Origin: Oscillospiraceae bacterium
GTDB taxonomy: Bacteria; Bacillota; Clostridia; Oscillospirales; Ruminococcaceae
Assembly: GCA_016296165.1 (NCBI GenBank)
Contig: JAEDJV010000002.1
Location: 1 to 52,846 of the forward strand
Direction: 5' to 3'
Length of the DNA: 52,846 bases
Both the position numbers and the translations under genes were made by a program. The notes beneath the pieces were generated by a model, which did not search any database, was not told the DNA's origin, and saw only the letters and a list, made by a program, of their open reading frames with translations. This document shows positions 49,540-52,846 of the stretch, piece after piece (the first letter of the stretch is position 1; each line of letters starts with the position of its first letter).

Positions 49540-49568
49540 ATAATACTATCTTTAGGAATATTTGTCAA
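49540..49568 (-). promoter_or_regulatory. Promoter of the feo operon
   Basis: Minus strand TTGACA (49568-49563), 17-base spacer, TATTAT (49545-49540). The -10 lies within the right arm of the large palindrome, so an occupied iron box would block it. Confidence 0.8.
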
Positions 49569-49607
49569 GCAATATTTTAAACTTTGTATTATTGAACAAA
49601 AAAGCCG

Positions 49608-49623
49608 GTTAGTTATAGGTAAC
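49608..49623. promoter_or_regulatory. Degenerate iron box upstream of the feo -35
   Basis: GTTAG-TTATAG-GTAAC: one mismatch from the perfect motif, 40 bases upstream of the -35. Confidence 0.4.
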
Positions 49624-49653
49624 TACTTATTAAAATAATAAAATCTCAATATA

Positions 49654-49935
49654 TCAGTTACAGTATTGATTCAAAATACTTTTTAGTGCACTTGCACTTG
49701 CGTTATGTATTCTTGCCACAGGAATATCATGCTTTCTGGATTTCTGATTAACGCTGTTTAACATCTTATGGGAACATGTATTTGTGAATACAACCATAAG
49801 ATCAGGAGTCCCCAGCTTTCTGTCAAAGTCTGACGGCATCTGTGTAAAAATCTTTGCCTTACAGTTATACTCCTCGCATATATCCTTGTATCTTGTCGCC
49901 ATACGATCATTTCCGCCAACAACTACTACGCTCAT
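49654..49935 (-). CDS. DUF2325 family protein in the iron regulon
   Basis: 93 aa, small Rossmann-like DUF2325 protein: 'SVVVVGGNDRMATRYKDICEEYNCKAKIF', 'PDLMVVFTNTCSHKMLNSV', 'KHDIPVARIHNASASALKSIL', with two conserved cysteines (one in TCSH). Function unknown; family members occur near feo genes. Its own promoter carries a perfect iron box, so it should respond to the same signal as feoAB. The ATG follows GGAGGTGAT. Confidence 0.88.
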   Translation of the reverse strand: MSVVVVGGNDRMATRYKDICEEYNCKAKIFTQMPSDFDRKLGTPDLMVVFTNTCSHKMLNSVNQKSRKHDIPVARIHNASASALKSILNQYCN

Positions 49936-49952
49936 TATATCACCTCCGTTCA

Positions 49953-49968
49953 GTTAGCTTTAGCTAAC
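49953..49968. promoter_or_regulatory. Iron-box palindrome of the DUF2325 gene
   Basis: GTTAG-CTTTAG-CTAAC immediately downstream of the -10 (about +1 to +16) and upstream of the ribosome site. Confidence 0.72.
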
Positions 49969-49975
49969 TTAACAT

Positions 49976-50004
49976 AGTATATCATATAATGAAGTTTAAT
50001 TCAA
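49976..50004 (-). promoter_or_regulatory. Promoter of the DUF2325 gene
   Basis: Minus strand TTGAAT (50004-49999), 17-base spacer, TATACT (49981-49976). The 125 bases from 50005 to 50129 hold no convincing gene or signal. Confidence 0.75.
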
Positions 50005-50129
50005 GTTTTTAGAGCGATTTTTTTCAAACACATTTCTGCCGTTACAAGCCGAAACAAGATTATCAGCAGTATTTTCATCATCAATTCTGTCGGAAACAGC
50101 CTTAAATCCGCAATCGAGGTCGACTGTAA

Positions 50130-50158
50130 TTGACATTACATTCAAATAATGATATAAT
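50130..50158 (+). promoter_or_regulatory. Promoter of the relB-PIN operon
   Basis: TTGACA (50130-50135), 17-base spacer, TATAAT (50153-50158): perfect consensus. Confidence 0.88.
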
Positions 50159-50209
50159 ATAAATACAAGATAAACACATACACTTTTCATATAATTAGGA
50201 GGTACTTTT

Positions 50210-50506
50210 ATGGCTGCTAATCAGGTTTTAGTTCAGTTTCGTGTAGACGGAGATTTAAAAAATGAAGTAAGTGAAATCTACAACGCTCTCGGAATGGATC
50301 TTCCTACTGCTTTCAGAATGTTTATGGTAAGAAGCAAAATGGTTCGTGGCATTCCATTCGCAACTACTCTGCCCGAAACAAGAGTTACAAGAGCAGAGGG
50401 ACTTGCAGCATTTGAAGAATTAAGACAACAAGCTTCTGATGTGCCTGAAATGACACTTGATGAAATCAATGCTGAAATCGCAGAAGTTAGAAAGAACAGG
50501 AGATAA
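50210..50506 (+). CDS. RelB/DinJ-type antitoxin
   Basis: 98 aa. The N-terminal ribbon-helix-helix 'VLVQFRVDGDLKNEVSEIYNALGMDLPTAFRMFMVRSKMVRGIPF' is the RelB/DinJ pattern, and the C-terminal half (EGLAAFEELRQQASDVPEMTLDEINAEIAEV) is the flexible toxin-binding part. The ATG follows GGAGGT. It should autoregulate its operon by binding near the promoter. Only two bases separate it from the toxin. Confidence 0.92.
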   Translation: MAANQVLVQFRVDGDLKNEVSEIYNALGMDLPTAFRMFMVRSKMVRGIPFATTLPETRVTRAEGLAAFEELRQQASDVPEMTLDEINAEIAEVRKNRR

Positions 50507-50508
50507 AA

Positions 50509-50925
50509 ATGCAGATATATGCTGTAGTAGATACTAATGTAATTGTTTCAGCTCTTATTACAAAGAATCCGCAATCTCCGCCAAATCTTGTACTGCGAGA
50601 AATGCTTGACGGAAAAATCATTCCGTTGTATCATGCTGACATCATAGAAGAATACAGAGAAGTATTAAACAGAACAAAGTTTCACCTTAAAGAAGAAACT
50701 ATTCAGAAAGTAATAAACTCTATTATTTCAAATGGCATAGAAGTTAATCCTACACCTACAGGTGAAATCTTAATTGACATGAATGACCTTGTTTTCTATG
50801 AGGTGGCAATGGAAAAACGTGACGATGATGCTTATCTTGTAACAGGTAATCAAAAGCATTATCCTGTGAAAGATTTTATTGTTACACCATCTGAAATGCT
50901 GAGTATTTTAAACCAAACCGAATAA
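50509..50925 (+). CDS. PIN-domain toxin
   Basis: 138 aa, 'putative toxin component, PIN family' type (COG1569). 'YAVVDTNVIVSALI' (first Asp), 'ADIIEEYREVLNR' (Glu) and 'FYEVAMEKRDDDAYLVTGNQKHYP' (acidic triad D-D-x-Y-L-V-T-G-N) form the Mg2+ site of a ribonuclease. The ATG uses AGGAGA inside the end of the antitoxin gene. A RelB/DinJ antitoxin with a PIN toxin instead of RelE/YafQ is a mixed pairing. Confidence 0.9.
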   Translation: MQIYAVVDTNVIVSALITKNPQSPPNLVLREMLDGKIIPLYHADIIEEYREVLNRTKFHLKEETIQKVINSIISNGIEVNPTPTGEILIDMNDLVFYEVAMEKRDDDAYLVTGNQKHYPVKDFIVTPSEMLSILNQTE

Positions 50926-50933
50926 TTAACCTT

Positions 50934-50967
50934 ATACACAGCCTGATTCGTCAGACTGTGTATTTTT
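50934..50967 (+). terminator. Terminator of the toxin-antitoxin operon
   Basis: ATACACAG-C-CTGA, TTCG tetraloop, TCAG-A-CTGTGTAT followed by TTTTA. Confidence 0.8.
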
Positions 50968-51035
50968 ATAGTAAACGCAATAAATATATTTCGTTTACTG
51001 TAAGCCGACAGTGAACGGCCCTGCAAGGCAATAAA

Positions 51036-51067
51036 ATACCGCCACAAAAAAACTTATGCGGCGGTAT
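51036..51067 (-). terminator. Terminator of the DtxR-family gene
   Basis: ATACCGCC (51036-51043) pairs with GGCGGTAT (51060-51067); minus-strand tail TTTATT. Confidence 0.55.
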
Positions 51068-51077
51068 AATGTCAGTT

Positions 51078-51452
51078 TTAATTTTTATGAAAGGTCTGTA
51101 TGTGCTTTTTCAGTTTATCAAAAGATTCATCACTAAAACTATGTTCCAGACGACATGCATCCTCTGCTGCAGTTTTTTCGTCAACTCCAATTCCCACAAG
51201 CCATTCCGTCAGAACAGTATGACGTTCATAAACACTTTCAGCTGTATTTTTTCCGTCTGCAGTCAGAGTTATATACCCGTTTTTATCGACGCTGATAAAG
51301 CCGCCATCCTTAAGAATCCCAACAGCACGGGAAACGCTTGGTTTGGATAAATTCATTTCATTGGCAATATCAATAGAACGAACCTCTCCACGCTTACTTA
51401 ATATGTGAATTGTTTCAAGATAATCTTCGCCTGATTGTCTGAGTTTTTTCAT
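51078..51452 (-). CDS. DtxR/MntR-family metal-dependent repressor
   Basis: 124 aa from ATG 51452 (GGAGG 7 bases before). N-terminal winged helix 'SGEDYLETIHILSKRGEVRSIDIANEMNLSKPSVSRAVGILKDGGFISVDKNGYITLT' (read in parts), then the dimerisation/metal region 'ESVYERHTVLTEWLVGIGVDEKTAAEDACRLEHSFSDESFDKL', with the E-R-H and C-x-x-E-H ligands of MntR/DtxR. It lacks the SH3-like third domain of IdeR. It is the obvious candidate reader of the GTTAG-N6-CTAAC boxes 1.5 to 2.5 kb away. Whether it senses Fe2+ or Mn2+ is open. Confidence 0.9.
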   Translation of the reverse strand: MKKLRQSGEDYLETIHILSKRGEVRSIDIANEMNLSKPSVSRAVGILKDGGFISVDKNGYITLTADGKNTAESVYERHTVLTEWLVGIGVDEKTAAEDACRLEHSFSDESFDKLKKHIQTFHKN

Positions 51453-51488
51453 GTACATTCCTCCGTTCCTGCTTTACAGCTATTATTA

Positions 51489-51517
51489 AGTATAGCATTT
51501 TTTTACTGATTTAGCAA
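51489..51517 (-). promoter_or_regulatory. Promoter of the DtxR-family gene
   Basis: Minus strand TTGCTA (51517-51512), 17-base spacer, TATACT (51494-51489). No iron box overlaps it. Confidence 0.75.
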
Positions 51518-51573
51518 GAGAAAAAATCATTCAGTCAAAGCCTCTGTGATGATGATCACATGTACCTCAGTAA

Positions 51574-51906
51574 TTACAGGTTAATTCTGCTGCAAAGAAT
51601 CTGTGCACATATTCCGGTAAATGCTCCGGCAATACATCCTGATATCAGAAGAAAAGGGAAAAATGAAAATACAGCAGCCGTTTTTAGCATTACAACTGCA
51701 ACCATAATCTGACCTGTATTATGAAGAACAGCGCCGATTACACTGCTTACCCATAAATATTTTTCATCAGTAACCCGCCTGAGCAGAAACATACCGCACA
51801 TGCATAAAACCGAACCACCTATACTGTAAAAAATTGCACTGATATTTCCACTGAAAACTGTTCCGAGCAGTATTCTCGTAAATACAACAAGTGCCGTGTC
51901 TCCAAA
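51574..51906 (-). pseudogene. Gx transporter family protein, 5'-truncated
   Basis: The frame is open from just after TAA (51909-51907) to 51574, about 110 residues. It contains 'ALVVFTRILLGTVFSGNISA', 'FYSIGGSVLC', 'SSVIGAVLHNTGQIMVAVVML' and 'FPFLLISGCIAGAFTGICAQ', the C-terminal two thirds of the Gx transporter (heptaprenyl diphosphate synthase component I-like) membrane family. The first ATG is at 51801, well inside the domain. The usual length is near 170 aa, so about 60 N-terminal residues are missing. No ribosome site is convincing. A relic, or a frameshifted gene whose 5' part has been deleted. Confidence 0.65.
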
Positions 51907-51946
51907 TTAACACAGTACGGAAAGATACTCTTTTTTGCACACAATG

Positions 51947-51989
51947 AAAAAAGTGCTGTAAACCATGGTAATTGATTGGTTTACAGCAC
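51947..51989 (-). terminator. Terminator of the AAA/nuclease gene
   Basis: GTGCTGTAAACCA (51953-51965) and TGGTTTACAGCAC (51977-51989), 13 bp perfect. On the minus strand it is followed by six T. Confidence 0.85.
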
Positions 51990-52014
51990 TGAACATCATG
52001 CCATAATTTAACCT

Positions 52015-52846
52015 TTATTCAGTTTTTTCCTTTAAACTCGCCCTGTCAATAGTACATTCATGTTTCTTACTGTTCTTATCGTAATTTATACCAACAAGCA
52101 GTACATCACTGTACCCGTTAAGTTTACCGTAATATCGTTTCTCTTTAATCTGCTTCAATGCAGTATCCGCATCTTTATCATATTTAAGTTCAATAATCAT
52201 TGGCGGCTTATTTCCCGAATCCGGTCTTGGGATCATTACAATATCCGCAAATCCTTTTCCGGATGGGAGTTCACGTATTACATTGTAATACGCCGGTGCT
52301 GTAAAATATGCCATTGTTATCACACAACTGAGTGCATTCTCGTCGTTGTATTTTAATACTGATGTATAGGTTTCGTGTGCAATCTCAATGTAGTCAGCCA
52401 CTTTATCCGTATCACAGCGTATTGTTGCATTAATAATATCATTACAAGTCTGATACAGTTTCGCAATATCATTCCAGCTGTTTCTTTTCATTGCAGAATG
52501 AAATGCATTTGCTACTTCATAATTCGGAATATACGCAGTACTGTCATCACAGTTATATCCAAGATAACCAAGATGAATAAGTGCTGTCAGTGAGTCATCT
52601 TTAGAATCTATTACTGATAAGTCATTCTGAAATGTTTCCGTGTCAACGTACACCTTTTCTCCTGCAAGCATTCTGACTACGTCCTCTTTAAGTCCGTCAA
52701 AATTCATGGTTATAAATTTGTTGACTGTCCCGAATGCTGATGTATTTTTCCAATAGGATTCAAGACTGTGATCAGTCATCGCCTGATATACAGAATTCGG
52801 ATTATACATTTCCATACCGCTTATCTGATATCCGTCATACCATGCT
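52015..52846 (-). CDS. AAA-ATPase-like protein with DUF1703 PD-(D/E)XK nuclease domain, C-terminal part
   Basis: The frame is open to the right edge, so only the last 277 residues are in view. The text beginning 'WYDGYQISGMEMYNPNSV' is the end of the AAA-ATPase-like domain (family: WY.GY.FG...YNPwSv). The C-terminal DUF1703 nuclease-like domain has 'GKGFADIVMIPR' (Asp) and 'PMIIELKYDKDADTALKQI' (E-x-K), the PD-(D/E)XK core. Such proteins are abundant in multicopy families in Ruminococcus and Bacteroidetes; their function is unknown. The first internal ATG (52815) is not the real start. Confidence 0.85.
   Translation of the reverse strand, partial: AWYDGYQISGMEMYNPNSVYQAMTDHSLESYWKNTSAFGTVNKFITMNFDGLKEDVVRMLAGEKVYVDTETFQNDLSVIDSKDDSLTALIHLGYLGYNCDDSTAYIPNYEVANAFHSAMKRNSWNDIAKLYQTCNDIINATIRCDTDKVADYIEIAHETYTSVLKYNDENALSCVITMAYFTAPAYYNVIRELPSGKGFADIVMIPRPDSGNKPPMIIELKYDKDADTALKQIKEKRYYGKLNGYSDVLLVGINYDKNSKKHECTIDRASLKEKTE

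Noticed and set aside
49996..50190. 64-codon minus-strand frame between DUF2325 and relB
   Set aside because: It overlaps the perfect relB promoter and the DUF2325 promoter, has no ribosome site and no recognisable family.
1..52846. CRISPR array or rRNA genes
   Set aside because: No regularly spaced direct repeats of 25-40 bp with unique spacers, and no 16S/23S/5S signature sequence, were found. The only tandem repeats are the 66-bp coding repeat and the short 11-bp iterations.

Overview
The window looks like a chromosomal segment of a low-G+C, Gram-positive, fibre-degrading gut or rumen Ruminococcus, most likely of the R. flavefaciens type. The pointers are a secreted esterase with CBM22 and dockerin modules, a type III glutamine synthetase, sporulation genes (spoIIGA, sigE), DUF6382-FHA and DUF1292 proteins, and canonical TTGACA-17-TATAAT promoters with strong AGGAGG ribosome sites. 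The genus call is inference; no 16S rRNA or other decisive marker is present.

Layout. (1) 1-4960: accessory island lying against the 3' end of rpsI. It holds an eroded Rpn-family nuclease, a KilA-N protein, an 11-bp iterated repeat (TGATACT x4), a tyrosine recombinase reduced to its catalytic half, and a two-gene RloA/RloB (AbiL-like) defence unit. (2) 4963-11640: housekeeping on the minus strand (rpsI-rplM with its own promoter and leader, folC, valS, DUF1015). (3) 11635-17976: minus-strand operon recD2-comF-mreB-cobW-cobW. One CobW GTPase is fused to DUF1292 and carries a 66-bp tandem Cys/His repeat; the other is fused to a YcgQ/DUF1980-like C-terminus. (4) 18111-25150: plus-strand ybaK, ddl-murF, glnN (GSIII) and an ABC-F ATPase. 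The glnN leader contains an ANTAR-like hexaloop hairpin that is mutually exclusive with a long terminator. (5) 25242-29707: FHA protein, sigE, metY and spoIIGA, with metY inserted as a self-contained unit between spoIIGA and sigE. (6) 29831-34297: M18 aminopeptidase-coaE-tsaC-prfA-DUF951 (minus). (7) 35237-42663: a ter stress operon of vWA protein, PP2C phosphatase, zinc-ribbon kinase, Ca2+ P-type ATPase and two TerD proteins, read from one promoter. (8) 43006-46498: glmM and the divergent cellulosomal esterase. (9) 46586-51452: ferrous-iron region (feoA, feoA, feoB, a Cys-rich partner, DUF2325) marked by repeated GTTAG-N6-CTAAC boxes. A DtxR/MntR-type repressor is encoded nearby and a RelB/PIN toxin-antitoxin pair lies in between. 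(10) 51574-52846: a 5'-truncated Gx transporter relic and the C-terminal part of an AAA/PD-(D/E)XK protein running off the right edge.

Most promising leads: the glnN leader switch, the dispersed iron-box regulon, the Ter plus Ca2+-ATPase operon, the two unusual CobW fusions, and the metY-split spoIIGA/sigE locus. All promoter, terminator and operator calls come from reading the sequence by eye. Family assignments rest on remembered motifs, not on searches.
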